Positions 45,150-54,542 of a stretch of 64,000 nucleotides of DNA are shown here, piece after piece (the first letter of the stretch is position 1; every line of letters begins with the position of its first letter). The position numbers were made by a program, and so were the translations under genes. The notes under the pieces are model-generated. The model was not told where the DNA came from and ran no database searches. It saw only the letters and a program-made list of their open reading frames with translations. This DNA is from Methanocorpusculum petauri (GTDB lineage Archaea > Halobacteriota > Methanomicrobia > Methanomicrobiales > Methanocorpusculaceae): contig NZ_JAPTGB010000010.1 of assembly GCF_026891975.1 (NCBI RefSeq), positions 21,211-85,210 on the forward strand, in the 5' to 3' direction.

Positions 45150-45845
45150 ATGTTACTTGCAATCACCCGTCTTGCCGAAAAAAGTACGACAGACGCGGCC
45201 CTCTGCAAACACTACGGACACGAATGCCGTGTCGTCTCCCCCCTCCGTGCCGAAATCCGCAGCAGCACCATTCAGACATTCGTCCTCGCCGCAGCCGACC
45301 ACGAATTCGATGCAATATTTTTCACCAGCGCCCTTCCCGCACAAAAAATTGCCCCGCTCCTCCCCCCCCACCTCACCAAAACAACACGAGTGATCGCCAT
45401 CGGCCCGCAGACCACAAAAGCACTCCACGAATCCGGCATCGCCGCAGAAACACTCCCGACCTATTACTCACGGGACTTCGTCCCGTACCTCGGTGACTGG
45501 ATCAAAGAAAAACGCATCGGCATTCCGCGTGCCGACGTCCCGAACCCTGAACTGATCAACGCAATCGAAGAAGCAGGCGGCATGGCGTTTGAGTACCGGT
45601 GCTACGGTCTCGAACCAACCAACCAACCGCTGAACCTTGACAACGTTGACGCGATCCTTTTCACCAGCGCCAACTCCTACAAAATGGCACTCCTTCCCCC
45701 TCTCAAAAATATTCTGCCGATAGCCATCGGCGACATCACCGCAGAAGCCATGCGTACCGGAGGGCTTGAACCGAAAATCATCGGCGACGGATCATTGGAA
45801 GGAACACTCAAAGCCCTGAACACCTACCTGCGGAGCATCAAATGA
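45150..45845 (+). CDS. hemD: uroporphyrinogen-III synthase
   Basis: HemD closes hydroxymethylbilane to uroporphyrinogen III, the precursor of F430 and cobamide used by Mcr and Mtr. The 231-residue protein has the weakly conserved HemD pattern: MLLAITRLAEKSTTDAALC, FDAIFFTSALPAQ, VIAIGPQTTKAL and, in the second domain, DAILFTSANSYKMALLPPL with AIGDITAEAM. ATG 45150 has no leader. The gene ends in a 4-bp overlap with cbf5. Other hem genes are not nearby. Confidence 0.88.
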   Translation: MLLAITRLAEKSTTDAALCKHYGHECRVVSPLRAEIRSSTIQTFVLAAADHEFDAIFFTSALPAQKIAPLLPPHLTKTTRVIAIGPQTTKALHESGIAAETLPTYYSRDFVPYLGDWIKEKRIGIPRADVPNPELINAIEEAGGMAFEYRCYGLEPTNQPLNLDNVDAILFTSANSYKMALLPPLKNILPIAIGDITAEAMRTGGLEPKIIGDGSLEGTLKALNTYLRSIK

Positions 45846-46693
45846 GCTACACCGGCGTCCTGCTGGTGGACAAACCCCGGGGCCCGAGCAGCCATCAGGT
45901 TGCCGCCTGGGTTGGCGACATGCTCAAAAGCAGTGTCGGACACTCCGGAACCCTCGACCCGATGGTCTCAGGCGTCCTGGTGGTCATGCTCGGTAAAGCG
46001 GTGCGGCTCGCACCGCTCCTGCTCCTGCACGAGAAAGAGTATGTCGCGTGCCTCCGTCTTCATGCAGACATCCCACGCGATCAGGTTGAAGAAGCAGTAA
46101 AGCAGTTCACCGGCCGGATTTATCAGCGACCGCCCCGCCGTTCGGCGGTGAAGCGGGCGCTGCGCATACGGGTAATTCACCGAATCGAACTTCTGGATAT
46201 GCAGGATCGACTGGTACTGATCCGTGTCCGCTGCGAAGCAGGAACCTACATCCGATCACTCTGCGTACATATCGGCCGGGTACTCGGCTGCGGCTCACAG
46301 ATGATTGAACTGCGGCGGACACGTTCGGGCGGATTTTCGGTGGAGGATACATATACCCTGCATGAAATCCGTGATGCGGTTGAGCGGGGCGATGAAAAAG
46401 CGATTCGATCCATGCTGCTCCCGCCCGAGGAAGCAATCATGGACATTCCAAAGATTGTTGTTCGCCCCGGAGCAGCGGATGCGGTTGCCCGCGGCGCAGT
46501 TCTTGCGGGCGTCGGTATTCTCCGGTGTGACCCGTTTGTCCGGGGACAGAGTGTTGCAATCGTTACGGAGGAAGGGAAGCTGGTTGCACTTGCCGAGGCA
46601 GTACGTGATTCTGCAAAGTTTGTCTGCGGCGAGCCTGGTTTTGTGGCAAAATCCACCCGGGTTTTTGTTTCTCCGTCCAATGCAAACACGTAA
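45842..46693 (+). CDS. cbf5: H/ACA RNP pseudouridine synthase Cbf5 (TruB/dyskerin family)
   Basis: Cbf5 is the catalytic subunit of archaeal H/ACA ribonucleoproteins that pseudouridylate rRNA, and can act alone on tRNA U55. The 283-residue protein starts MSYTGVLLVDKPRGPSSHQV and has the catalytic Asp39 in SGTLDPMVSG. It also has YQRPPRRSAVKRALRIRVIH, EAGTYIRSLCVHIGR and LRRTRSGGFS. The C-terminal PUA domain begins at about residue 205 (VVRPGAADAVARGAVLAGVG). It lacks the N-terminal extension of longer archaeal forms (about 330 residues). It overlaps hemD by 4 bp and is followed by tRNA-Ser. Confidence 0.95.
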   Translation: MSYTGVLLVDKPRGPSSHQVAAWVGDMLKSSVGHSGTLDPMVSGVLVVMLGKAVRLAPLLLLHEKEYVACLRLHADIPRDQVEEAVKQFTGRIYQRPPRRSAVKRALRIRVIHRIELLDMQDRLVLIRVRCEAGTYIRSLCVHIGRVLGCGSQMIELRRTRSGGFSVEDTYTLHEIRDAVERGDEKAIRSMLLPPEEAIMDIPKIVVRPGAADAVARGAVLAGVGILRCDPFVRGQSVAIVTEEGKLVALAEAVRDSAKFVCGEPGFVAKSTRVFVSPSNANT

Positions 46694-46732
46694 TATTAAT
46701 AAAGACAGAGAACTCACGTAGTATGCTAGTTT

Positions 46733-46816
46733 GCTGAGGTAGTCTAGCGGTAGGGCGCGGGCCTGGAAAGCCCGTGAGGCGAAAGTCTCTCGGGAGTTCA
46801 AATCTCCCCCTCAGCG
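46733..46816 (+). tRNA. tRNA-Ser (anticodon GGA)
   Basis: A class II tRNA of 84 nt with acceptor stem GCTGAGG/CCTCAGC and discriminator G. The anticodon arm is CGGGC-CTGGAAA-GCCCG with anticodon GGA. A long variable arm (near 46776-46792) marks serine, and the T arm is GGGAG-TTCAAAT-CTCCC. CCA is not encoded. A TATA-like AATATTAATAAA (46692-46703) lies upstream and a T-rich stretch follows. Confidence 0.95.
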
Positions 46817-47185
46817 TTTTTGTTTTTTATTGTGTTGTTCTTGTGAGTTTTTGTGTATGTTTTGTTGATCTTTTTGTTTGGTAGGATTCAATATTCGTGG
46901 GGGCGGTAGGATTCAATCTCAGTGTTTTGTGTTTGTGGTACTTTGTTTGTGATTTTCTTTTTGTTTCTGTGATTTTTGTTCGGGACTTCGTTGATCGGTG
47001 AAGTATTTTTGGTGTAAAATCCGCGAGGATTCGGGGTATTTTTGGATCAGATTTGGTAGGATGTTTAATGGGAAATTTTTCGGAGTACTGTCTTCAAGAG
47101 ATTTTATTTGAGATTTTCCTGAATTTGATGATTTTTTGAAAATTTTTGTGTGCGGGATTGAATCCTCATTTAGGAGGAATTACAC
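46817..47185 (+). promoter_or_regulatory. conserved upstream region of S-layer gene 2
   Basis: No gene. Same element order as before S-layer gene 1: tandem GGTAGGATTCAAT (46880-46892, 46905-46917), GTACTTTGTTTG (46938-46949), a TTCGTTGATCGGTGAAGT element (about 46987-47004), GGTAGGATGTTTAATG (47055-47070), and ATTGAATCCT just before AGGAGGAATT and TTG 47186. Distances between elements agree with gene 1 within a few bases. Confidence 0.7.
46880..46917 (+). repeat. tandem GGTAGGATTCAAT elements (S-layer gene 2)
   Basis: Two exact copies starting at 46880 and 46905 (25 bp apart), 269 bp upstream of the start codon, identical to those of S-layer gene 1. Confidence 0.9.
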
Positions 47186-49729
47186 TTGAAAAACATGAAA
47201 ATAATGGCAGTTCTCGCCGTATTGCTCATTTCAGCTCTTTGTATGGGAGCAGTCTCTGCAGCAGGAGACTATACAAATGTGTCAAACGAGGGAAGTGCCT
47301 TCGTCTTTGAGAAAATTGCTCTCAATGGAACTGAGACTGGCAATACCAGTACTGTTCTCACTAAGTTCTCTGAGGGTAGCAATCCAACTGCAGTGAATAC
47401 CATTTACGCAGATACCAATGGCAATTTCAGCCTGTATGAATCCTCAGTAAACGGTCAATACGGTACGTACTACGCTACATCCACTTGGGATGCAGACAAC
47501 ATGTCAAAGGTTTTCCATGTCTCTATTTGGTATCCGGAACTCAGTCTCAAGGCAGAACTGACTACTTCTATCGACGGAACGACAGGAAAAACCTCTGGTG
47601 ACTCTGTTGAAGGTAAGACCATCAATAAAAACACCAACGTCACGTTCCTGCTGAACACACCAATGGTCGGTCCAGCAAACAAACCGGGCAGATTCGTTAG
47701 TAGTGATAACAAAAACCTGAGTGCAAAAATTGTATTCACCACTCCGGTCGGTGGAAAGACCACTGACTTCGGTGTATGGTTTGGTGCTCCGCAGAAATTT
47801 GGTGCTCTCACCGTTAATCAGTCCCAGAACAATGCAGGCTCTGCCAGACCGGGTGAAGATGCAACTGCAGGTACTTACACCGCACAGGCTGAGTTTACCA
47901 ACTACAAGCCCTTCTCGGACAACGCAAAGAAATCCAACACGGTCTCCTTCACTGTCCAGAGTACTTCTCTTTCACTGACAGCAGACAAAGATTCTGTTGT
48001 TCGCAGCAACCCGTTCACCACAACGATTCAGGGTGACTCCAAGAAAGTGTACTTCATCTATGTTGAAGGAACTGACGAAAACCAGCCGTACCTCCTTCCA
48101 GGTCAGTCTGGATACCAATCACAATACAACACGATCCCGGTGACCAGCTCTAACTCTCCAATCTCTCCGGCTGTTAATAACAACACGGTTGATGTCAGTG
48201 GTCAGAAGTACCACTCTTGGGGATACTTCGAGACCGATGCATCCGGTAAGAGAACGGTTCAGTTCAACACCCAGGACAACACCGATGACAAGACCTACAC
48301 CGTCAGAGTAATTACCGTCAACGGTAATGTAAAAGGCGATGACTACGACACCGTCAAAGTCAAAGTCGAGAAAGGTTCAGTTACCATCTCCGCATCCGGT
48401 GACGGTTCCTACTACCTCGGTGACGAGATCAAACTGACCGGTACCAACACCGACAGTTCCTACATCTTCCTGTTCATCGATGGCCCGAACCTTGGCTACT
48501 CCGACGGAGTTGTTCTCAAGAACCTTCCGGACCAGACAGCAGCTTACAGTGCAACCAACCCGATCGATGTCAAGACTGACAACACGTGGGAGTACAAGTG
48601 GGATACTTCAAACATTGCACTCGACACTGGGGCATACACCATCTATGCAACCAGCAAGCTTACCAATGGAAAAGCATCCTCTGCAATCAAACTCACCGAA
48701 GACCTGAACTCCAAATTCAATGTGTATGGAACTGTTCTTGTTTCGGGCACCAATGATTACTACGCAGTCAAACTCTCCGACTCCGAGTATGCAACCATCT
48801 CTGTCTCTCTGAAACAGCCGTTCCTGTCGGCAAACCCGTCCGGAACCGTTGTCGCAAAGGGTGACAAGATCTACATCCGCGGTAACGCAGAAGGAAACCC
48901 GAACTCACTCTACCTCTACATGTTCGGTCCGAACTACTACGAGAAGTACTCCGTCTCCGTTGAGACTGACGGAAGCTACGAGAAGAAGATCGAGATCCCG
49001 AGCAGCCTCGCATCCAACCAGTACTTCGTCGTTGTTCAGCACCCGATGTACAATGGCCAGTTTGATGCATACGAAGAGAAGGGTGTATTCATGATCCGCA
49101 ACACCACCACCGGCGGTTCCCAGCAGGGTTCCTTCGTGGTGACCGGTGCAAACAAGCTCCAGGGATCCCAGGCAGCCGATGCACTGACCAAGATGATTGA
49201 TTCATCCAACATCGACGATATCTACACCAAGCTCACCTTCAACGTTGAAGAGGCATGGATCAGAATCAACACCGTCGGTGACCAGGCAACAGGAACGAAA
49301 TTCACCATTTCCGGTACCACCAACCTTGCGGTTGATGACCAGGTTCTGGTAGAAGTGAAGTCCTCCAGCTTCGACGTTACAGACAAGTCCTCAACCTCCA
49401 TGACGTCCGGTGTCTCTCAGGCAGTCAAAGTCGTGAAGGGCGACGGAACTGACAACGTATGGTCTGTTGAAGTCGACTCGACCAACTGGAAGCTTGACGA
49501 GTACACTGTAATTGCATCCGGTATCGAGGCAGATGTCTCCACAACGCAGAACTTCAACCTCGTTGAGAAGATCAACACCCCGACTCCGACCGCAACTTCC
49601 ACCGGTGTTACGCCGACCACCACTGCAACCGCAACTGCAACCGCAACCCCGTCAACTCCGGGCTTCGGTGCATTCATTGCACTCGCAGGACTTGGTGCAG
49701 TAGCACTTCTCGTACTCCGCCGCAACTAA
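47186..49729 (+). CDS. S-layer protein 2 with PGF-CTERM signal
   Basis: An 847-residue secreted surface protein. Signal peptide MKNMKIMAVLAVLLISALCM is followed by the shared N-terminal domain (SAFVFEKIALNG, NTIYADTNGNFSLYESSVNG, WYPELSLKAELTTS). Central domains include KDSVVRSNPFTTTIQGDSKK, KVEKGSVTISASGDGSYYLG and SGTVVAKGDKIYIRGNAEGN. A Thr/Ala stalk precedes the PGF-CTERM signal. Two stretches differ greatly from paralogues: residues about 300-345 (DENQPYLLPG onward) and about 490-535 (ASSAIKLTEDLNSKFNVYG). TTG start with AGGAGGAATT. Likely a major wall protein or alternative S-layer. Confidence 0.92.
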   Translation: MKNMKIMAVLAVLLISALCMGAVSAAGDYTNVSNEGSAFVFEKIALNGTETGNTSTVLTKFSEGSNPTAVNTIYADTNGNFSLYESSVNGQYGTYYATSTWDADNMSKVFHVSIWYPELSLKAELTTSIDGTTGKTSGDSVEGKTINKNTNVTFLLNTPMVGPANKPGRFVSSDNKNLSAKIVFTTPVGGKTTDFGVWFGAPQKFGALTVNQSQNNAGSARPGEDATAGTYTAQAEFTNYKPFSDNAKKSNTVSFTVQSTSLSLTADKDSVVRSNPFTTTIQGDSKKVYFIYVEGTDENQPYLLPGQSGYQSQYNTIPVTSSNSPISPAVNNNTVDVSGQKYHSWGYFETDASGKRTVQFNTQDNTDDKTYTVRVITVNGNVKGDDYDTVKVKVEKGSVTISASGDGSYYLGDEIKLTGTNTDSSYIFLFIDGPNLGYSDGVVLKNLPDQTAAYSATNPIDVKTDNTWEYKWDTSNIALDTGAYTIYATSKLTNGKASSAIKLTEDLNSKFNVYGTVLVSGTNDYYAVKLSDSEYATISVSLKQPFLSANPSGTVVAKGDKIYIRGNAEGNPNSLYLYMFGPNYYEKYSVSVETDGSYEKKIEIPSSLASNQYFVVVQHPMYNGQFDAYEEKGVFMIRNTTTGGSQQGSFVVTGANKLQGSQAADALTKMIDSSNIDDIYTKLTFNVEEAWIRINTVGDQATGTKFTISGTTNLAVDDQVLVEVKSSSFDVTDKSSTSMTSGVSQAVKVVKGDGTDNVWSVEVDSTNWKLDEYTVIASGIEADVSTTQNFNLVEKINTPTPTATSTGVTPTTTATATATATPSTPGFGAFIALAGLGAVALLVLRRN

Positions 49730-49741
49730 GCAGCGTGAAAC

Positions 49742-49796
49742 AAAAAGAGAAGAGTAACGCTCAGGAGAAATCCTGAGAAACACCACTCTCTCTTTT
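49742..49796 (+). terminator. GNRA hairpin terminator of S-layer gene 2
   Basis: A perfect CTCAGGA-GAAA-TCCTGAG hairpin (49760-49777) is nested in an imperfect purine/pyrimidine outer stem (AAAAAGAGAAGAGT at 49742-49755 with ACTCTCTCTTTT at 49785-49796). It stands about 13 bp after the stop codon. The rest of the gap to 50023 contains no gene. Confidence 0.7.
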
Positions 49797-50023
49797 CAGA
49801 AAAAAATTTGAAAACTCTTTTTCCAAACTTGATCAGAAAGTAAACGCGATGGACGAATGTACATCCTCGATGAAAACAATCCCGGTCCCGACCGGATGGA
49901 GTCACGTACTATTCATGCCGGTTATTTTTCGGTGGAACAAAAAATAAAATCTGATGTAAGGTCCGACCATTCCGTCCCTGAAACAAAATAAAAAAAAGAA
50001 TCGTGAGTAAACCCCGCAAAAAA

Positions 50024-51550
50024 TTATGCAACACGCCGGACCGGCGGCACGCGATCCAGCAGCATCCCTTCCACCACAACCGGCATGCTCACTCTCGCCT
50101 CCTCAATCGCACGTTGCAGCCTCCATCCACGTTCTGCATAGATCGTCAGAATCGGCTCACCCTTCTTTACCGCCTCTCCCGGTTTTTTATGCAAGTGCAG
50201 ACCGGCACCATGATCCGCCGGGGACCCCGCGGTCCGGGCAATATTGATCAGTTCCCGGTTCTTCACCGCAACCACATAGCCATCATTGGGAGCCGGCACA
50301 TCAAACACATTTGATCCAAATACAAGATCCGAGGACGTAATCTTCGGATCGCCTCCCTGCACCGCAATAATCTCTTTCATTTTTGCCAGAGCCTTCCCGT
50401 TTCGGATCAACTCCATTGCAGCCTCTGCTCCAAACCCGTACGCCGTTTTACCGGTCATCTCCAGCGCCATACCGGCAAGTGCCACACTCTTCTGCATCAG
50501 GGAGTTCGGACCTGTATCTCCTTCCAGGATTCTGAGGGCTTCCGCAACCTCCAGATTCACGCCGATATTCCTGCCGACCGGCGCACCGCCATACGTGATC
50601 GCACATTCAACACGGATGCCAAGCCTCCGGCCGAGTTCGATCAGTTCTCCTGCAAGCACTCTCCCTTCCGCCTCATCCGGGATCTTCGTTCCGGGACCAA
50701 CCGGAATATCAATCACACACGTATCAGATCCTACCGCCATCTTCTTTGCCATAATGCTTGCGAGCATCTGACCGCGTGCATCGATCTTCAGCGGGTACTC
50801 ATACGTAATGATCATGTCATCGGCGGGAGCAATGTTGGTCGCCCCTCCCCAGACGATTACTCCGCCGGCTTTGAGCGTCATCTGCTGAATCTCCTGCACC
50901 GTAAAGGTAACAGGGGCAAGTGCCTCCATCAGATCGGCTGTCCCGCCCGCACCGGTAATAGCACGGGAACTGGTTTTGGGGATGAGAAGACCGGACGCTG
51001 CGATGACCGGCACAACGAGAAGTGTAATTTTATTTCCCGGCACACCACCGATGGAGTGTTTATCCACGATTGGCCGGGTATTGAAAGTCAGTCGGTCTCC
51101 GGAGGCAACCATCTCGCGGGTGAGCGATTCCACTTCATCCATGTCAAGGCCGTTGATATATGCGGCGGTGATGTAGGCGGTAATCTCGGAGGGGGAAAGG
51201 ACTTCCTTGGTCATGTCCTCAACGATCTGTGCGGTTTCTTCACGGCTCAACCGTCCGCCGTCCATCTTTTTGCGGATGAACTCAATGGATGCGGGGCGGG
51301 ATGACGCACGGATTTCTACGGAGTCACCATCCGTAATCTGAAGACGCTTATTAACACCAGAGCTGATGGTTACGTGCCCAGGGGAGATGAGGGTCTCGGT
51401 TATTACGACAGGGGCACGGACAGAGGTCCCTTTAGGGGTATTGAATATCGTGACCCGGTCTCCTTCCCGGACTCCAATCTGCCGGGCGTCGTCTGCATGG
51501 AGCAGAACGATTACGGTGGCAATGTCAACGAGGGAACTGGTGAGTATCAT
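50024..51550 (-). CDS. deoA: AMP phosphorylase
   Basis: This 508-residue enzyme of the thymidine phosphorylase superfamily cleaves AMP with phosphate to adenine and ribose-1,5-bisphosphate. It feeds the archaeal AMP pathway (with R15P isomerase and type III RuBisCO, not in this window). The archaeal N-terminal domain occupies about residues 1-85. The catalytic parts include [40 protein letters not shown] and [20 protein letters not shown]. The C-terminal domain has [20 protein letters not shown] and [21 protein letters not shown] 51550 follows a CTTATC TATA-like box by about 27 bp, suggesting a leaderless mRNA. The symbol follows common archaeal annotation. Confidence 0.93.
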   Translation of the reverse strand: MILTSSLVDIATVIVLLHADDARQIGVREGDRVTIFNTPKGTSVRAPVVITETLISPGHVTISSGVNKRLQITDGDSVEIRASSRPASIEFIRKKMDGGRLSREETAQIVEDMTKEVLSPSEITAYITAAYINGLDMDEVESLTREMVASGDRLTFNTRPIVDKHSIGGVPGNKITLLVVPVIAASGLLIPKTSSRAITGAGGTADLMEALAPVTFTVQEIQQMTLKAGGVIVWGGATNIAPADDMIITYEYPLKIDARGQMLASIMAKKMAVGSDTCVIDIPVGPGTKIPDEAEGRVLAGELIELGRRLGIRVECAITYGGAPVGRNIGVNLEVAEALRILEGDTGPNSLMQKSVALAGMALEMTGKTAYGFGAEAAMELIRNGKALAKMKEIIAVQGGDPKITSSDLVFGSNVFDVPAPNDGYVVAVKNRELINIARTAGSPADHGAGLHLHKKPGEAVKKGEPILTIYAERGWRLQRAIEEARVSMPVVVEGMLLDRVPPVRRVA

Positions 51551-51791
51551 CAGATGACATTTAGGCAGGGGAATGTGATAAGGGTTTGCTCCGTGTCCAT
51601 TTTTTCTGATGTCGGGGAACGGGAGGGAAGTTCACGGTCAGCCAGACACTGGATACTTACGATAAAAAAAATTTCAAATTTTTTCGTTGCTCTTTCCGTC
51701 TCAAAAAATAGATGTGTACGGTTTCGACAGATACCCGTGCAAGTGAGTGTGGTTTTGATGCAATTTCATTTTTCGCACGTCTCCCGGGGCT

Positions 51792-51837
51792 AAAACATGA
51801 TTCCCCAATCATGTTTTCCACGTGCCGTTTGCACGTG
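51792..51837. other. two adjacent perfect hairpins
   Basis: AAAACATGATT/AATCATGTTTT with loop CCCC (51792-51817) is followed after one base by CACGTGC/GCACGTG with loop CGTTT (51819-51837). They stand in the gene-free interval 51551-52030 between AMP phosphorylase and the 3' end of S-layer gene 3, both on the minus strand. They could be part of a 3' structure or a small RNA. No other gene is seen in the interval. Confidence 0.75.
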
Positions 51838-52030
51838 AAACATTTCCTCAAGTCACTGGCACCTCAGATCTCTACCGGTTGACGTGCGGGACGGAATTCA
51901 TGAGTTTACGTATACTCCTGTTTTTTATCTTTTGTAGTTGCCGGGTATCTTTTGTCGCCGTTCAGATTTTTCTGAAAAAAAGAGGATTGTTTTCCCGGAG
52001 GAAAATTCCGCTCTTTTTTGTTGCACGCAG

Positions 52031-54448
52031 TTAGGTTCTGCGGAGTACGAGAAGTGCTACTGCACCAAGTCCTGCGAGTGCCACGAATGCGCCGAAGCCC
52101 GGGGTTGCCGGAGTTGCGGTTGCAGTCGCGGTTGTACCGGTCGGGACAGCGGTTGCACCGGTCGCGGTTGGGGTCGGGGTGTCGGGCAGTTTCTCCACAA
52201 CGTTGAAGGTCGTGCTCGTCGAGATGTCGACCTCAATGCCGCTCACTTTAATGGTGTACTCGTCAAGGTTCCAGTTGGTCGTGTCAATTTCGACAGACCA
52301 GGTGTTGTCGCCACCTTCCCCTGCAACAACCTTCGTCGTCCGAGAGACGCCGGAAGTTGGAGAACTCTGGGTCTTATCAACTGCGGAGAACGAGGAAGAC
52401 GTCACGTCAACAAGGATCTGGTCGTCAACTGCAAGGTTGGTGGTGCCGGAGAGGGTGAACTTCATTCCAACTGCCTTATCTCCCGGATTGACGAGTTTGA
52501 TCCACGGTTCGGAAACGGTAAACGTCAGCTTGGTGTACTTGTCATCGATGTTCGGTGAGTCGATCATCTTGGTGAGTGCATCTGCTGCATTCGCTCCCTG
52601 AAGTTTTCCGGGACCGGCAACGATGAAGGAAGACTGTATCGAATATCCGTCTACGTTGTAGATGAAGAGTTCAGTCGGATCCTGGGGATCATCCACCTGC
52701 ACATCGATCTTATTGTTGTACATCGGGTGCTCGATGACGACATAGTACTGGTTGGACGCCCAGTCGGATCCGATATCAATCTTCTTTTCGTAAGATCCAT
52801 CATCTTCTACCGTAATGGAGTCGTAGACAAACTTGTTCGGACCAAAGATGTAGAGCTGGAGTTTGCTTGGGTCGCCTTCTGCGGTTCCGCGAATATAGAC
52901 CTTATCGCCTTTTGCGATGACGGTTCCGGACGGCGCGGCAAAGATGAACGGCGTCTTCAGGTTCACGGAAACGGTTGCATACTCGGCGTCAGAGAGTTTG
53001 ACCGCGTAATATCCGTAGTATCCTTCACCAGGACCAGGCAGGAGCGTTCCATACTCTTTTTCGTTGTCGGTTGCTTCATAACTATAGTTCAGAAATGCAT
53101 TGCTGGAAGACTTTCCGTTGGTGAGTCTGCTGGCTGCATAAATGGTGTATGCACCGGTGTCGAGACCACAGTTTTCTGTGTTCCACTTGTACTCCCAGGT
53201 GTTGTCTGTTTTAACAGATACTGGCTGAGTATTATCCTTTGCTGGTTCGTTAGTGCCGCCAACAGTCTTCAGGGCGAGTCCGTTGGTTGCAAGGTTCGGA
53301 CCAGTGATAAACAGGTAGACATCGCTACTGTCGGTGTTGGTACCGGTGAGTTTGATTTCAGCACCGATGAAGTAAGAGCCGTCGCCGGTTGCGGAGATGG
53401 TTACTGCTCCCTTTTCGACCTTGACCTTGGTGGTATCATAGTCTGTCGGGTCAGGCTCGTATTCGTACTTCTTCAGAGCCTCCACTTTGATGGTGTAGGT
53501 CTTGTCTGTGGTCTCTGCGATGGTGTTGTACTGTACATTCCGGTTACCGGATGCATCGGTCATGAAGACAGCACCGCCGATATGATCCTCGTCATCATAC
53601 TGCCATCCGTCCTGGTACTGCTGGAGGGTCGGGTTGACGTCAGTCTCAGATGCACCGTCAAGGTAGATGAGGTAATATGCCAGACTATCTCCCTGGATCG
53701 TCACAACGAATGGATTGTTGCGGACAACGGAGTCCTTTACCGCGGTCAGGGTAAGTGAGGTGCTCCGCACGTCGAACGTGATGGTGTTGGACTTCTTTGC
53801 ATAGTCCTTGAACGGCTGTGTTACATACTGTGCCTGAACGGTCCAGGTTCCGGCTTCTGCATTCCTGCCGGGTGCAGCGGGACTCGTAATGGTCTCAGCC
53901 CTATTCATCCGAATGAGGCTGAACTCGTGGAGTCCGAAACTATGAGTCTTGCCGCCGGACGGTGTCGTGAAGATGAGTTTTGCCGAACACCCAAGTGTCG
54001 GAGCTACCTGCGGGCTGCCGATCTTGAAGCTGACGTTGGTGTTCTTGTTGATGGATTTCCCGTCAATGGAGTCACCGGAGGTGGACATCCCATCTTTACC
54101 GGTTGTGAGTTCGGCTTTCAGGCTGATTTCCGGATACCAGATGGTAACGTACTCGCCGCTATCCTTCGGGTTACCTTTGTAGTAGTAGGTACCGTACATT
54201 CCATTCACCACTTCTTCGGTGAGCTGGAACTCTCCGTCTTTGCCTGAGATGACATTGAGTGCCTGCGGATTCGGGCCGTCAGAGTACTGGATGAGCGATG
54301 TTGAAGAAGTATCATCGACTGCAATGTCCTCATAGACAAACACTGCAGCACCTGAACCCACATCCCGAGAGATCGTGCCTGCAGACACAGTGCCTGCAAG
54401 AAGAGCTGAAACGAGAAGTAGGATCAGGATAGTCGTTATTTTTTTCAA
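52031..54448 (-). CDS. S-layer protein 3 with PGF-CTERM signal (tandem copy of protein 4)
   Basis: An 805-residue secreted protein of the same family. It has signal peptide MKKITTILILLLVSALLAGT, N-terminal domain (AAVFVYEDIAVDD, IWYPEISLKAELTTGKDG), KVEKGAVTISATGDGSYFIG, SGTVIAKGDKVYIRGTAEGD, a Thr/Ala stalk, and PGF-CTERM ending LRRT instead of LRRN. The C-terminal third (about 954 bp, 52037-52990) appears identical in DNA to gene 4 next door, followed by a divergent block and a second near-identical block (about 53133-53439). TTG start behind AGGAGGAATT. It lies 94 bp after gene 4 and lacks the tandem upstream repeats, so it may be co-transcribed. Confidence 0.92.
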   Translation of the reverse strand: MKKITTILILLLVSALLAGTVSAGTISRDVGSGAAVFVYEDIAVDDTSSTSLIQYSDGPNPQALNVISGKDGEFQLTEEVVNGMYGTYYYKGNPKDSGEYVTIWYPEISLKAELTTGKDGMSTSGDSIDGKSINKNTNVSFKIGSPQVAPTLGCSAKLIFTTPSGGKTHSFGLHEFSLIRMNRAETITSPAAPGRNAEAGTWTVQAQYVTQPFKDYAKKSNTITFDVRSTSLTLTAVKDSVVRNNPFVVTIQGDSLAYYLIYLDGASETDVNPTLQQYQDGWQYDDEDHIGGAVFMTDASGNRNVQYNTIAETTDKTYTIKVEALKKYEYEPDPTDYDTTKVKVEKGAVTISATGDGSYFIGAEIKLTGTNTDSSDVYLFITGPNLATNGLALKTVGGTNEPAKDNTQPVSVKTDNTWEYKWNTENCGLDTGAYTIYAASRLTNGKSSSNAFLNYSYEATDNEKEYGTLLPGPGEGYYGYYAVKLSDAEYATVSVNLKTPFIFAAPSGTVIAKGDKVYIRGTAEGDPSKLQLYIFGPNKFVYDSITVEDDGSYEKKIDIGSDWASNQYYVVIEHPMYNNKIDVQVDDPQDPTELFIYNVDGYSIQSSFIVAGPGKLQGANAADALTKMIDSPNIDDKYTKLTFTVSEPWIKLVNPGDKAVGMKFTLSGTTNLAVDDQILVDVTSSSFSAVDKTQSSPTSGVSRTTKVVAGEGGDNTWSVEIDTTNWNLDEYTIKVSGIEVDISTSTTFNVVEKLPDTPTPTATGATAVPTGTTATATATPATPGFGAFVALAGLGAVALLVLRRT

Positions 54449-54542
54449 GGGTAATTCCTCCTAATTTTTTTCTGAAAAAAGAGGATTGTTTTTCCGAGGG
54501 ATTTCTCCTGAGGAAAAAAATCTCTCTTTTTGTTTCACGCAG
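54449..54542 (-). terminator. short spacer between S-layer genes 4 and 3
   Basis: The 94-bp spacer contains a CAGGAG-GAAAT-type imperfect hairpin and T-rich stretches on the minus strand, then the ribosome-binding site AGGAGGAATT of gene 3. A closely related sequence follows gene 3 (51966-52030), so the duplication includes the 3' flank. Partial termination here would set the ratio of the two proteins. Confidence 0.45.
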
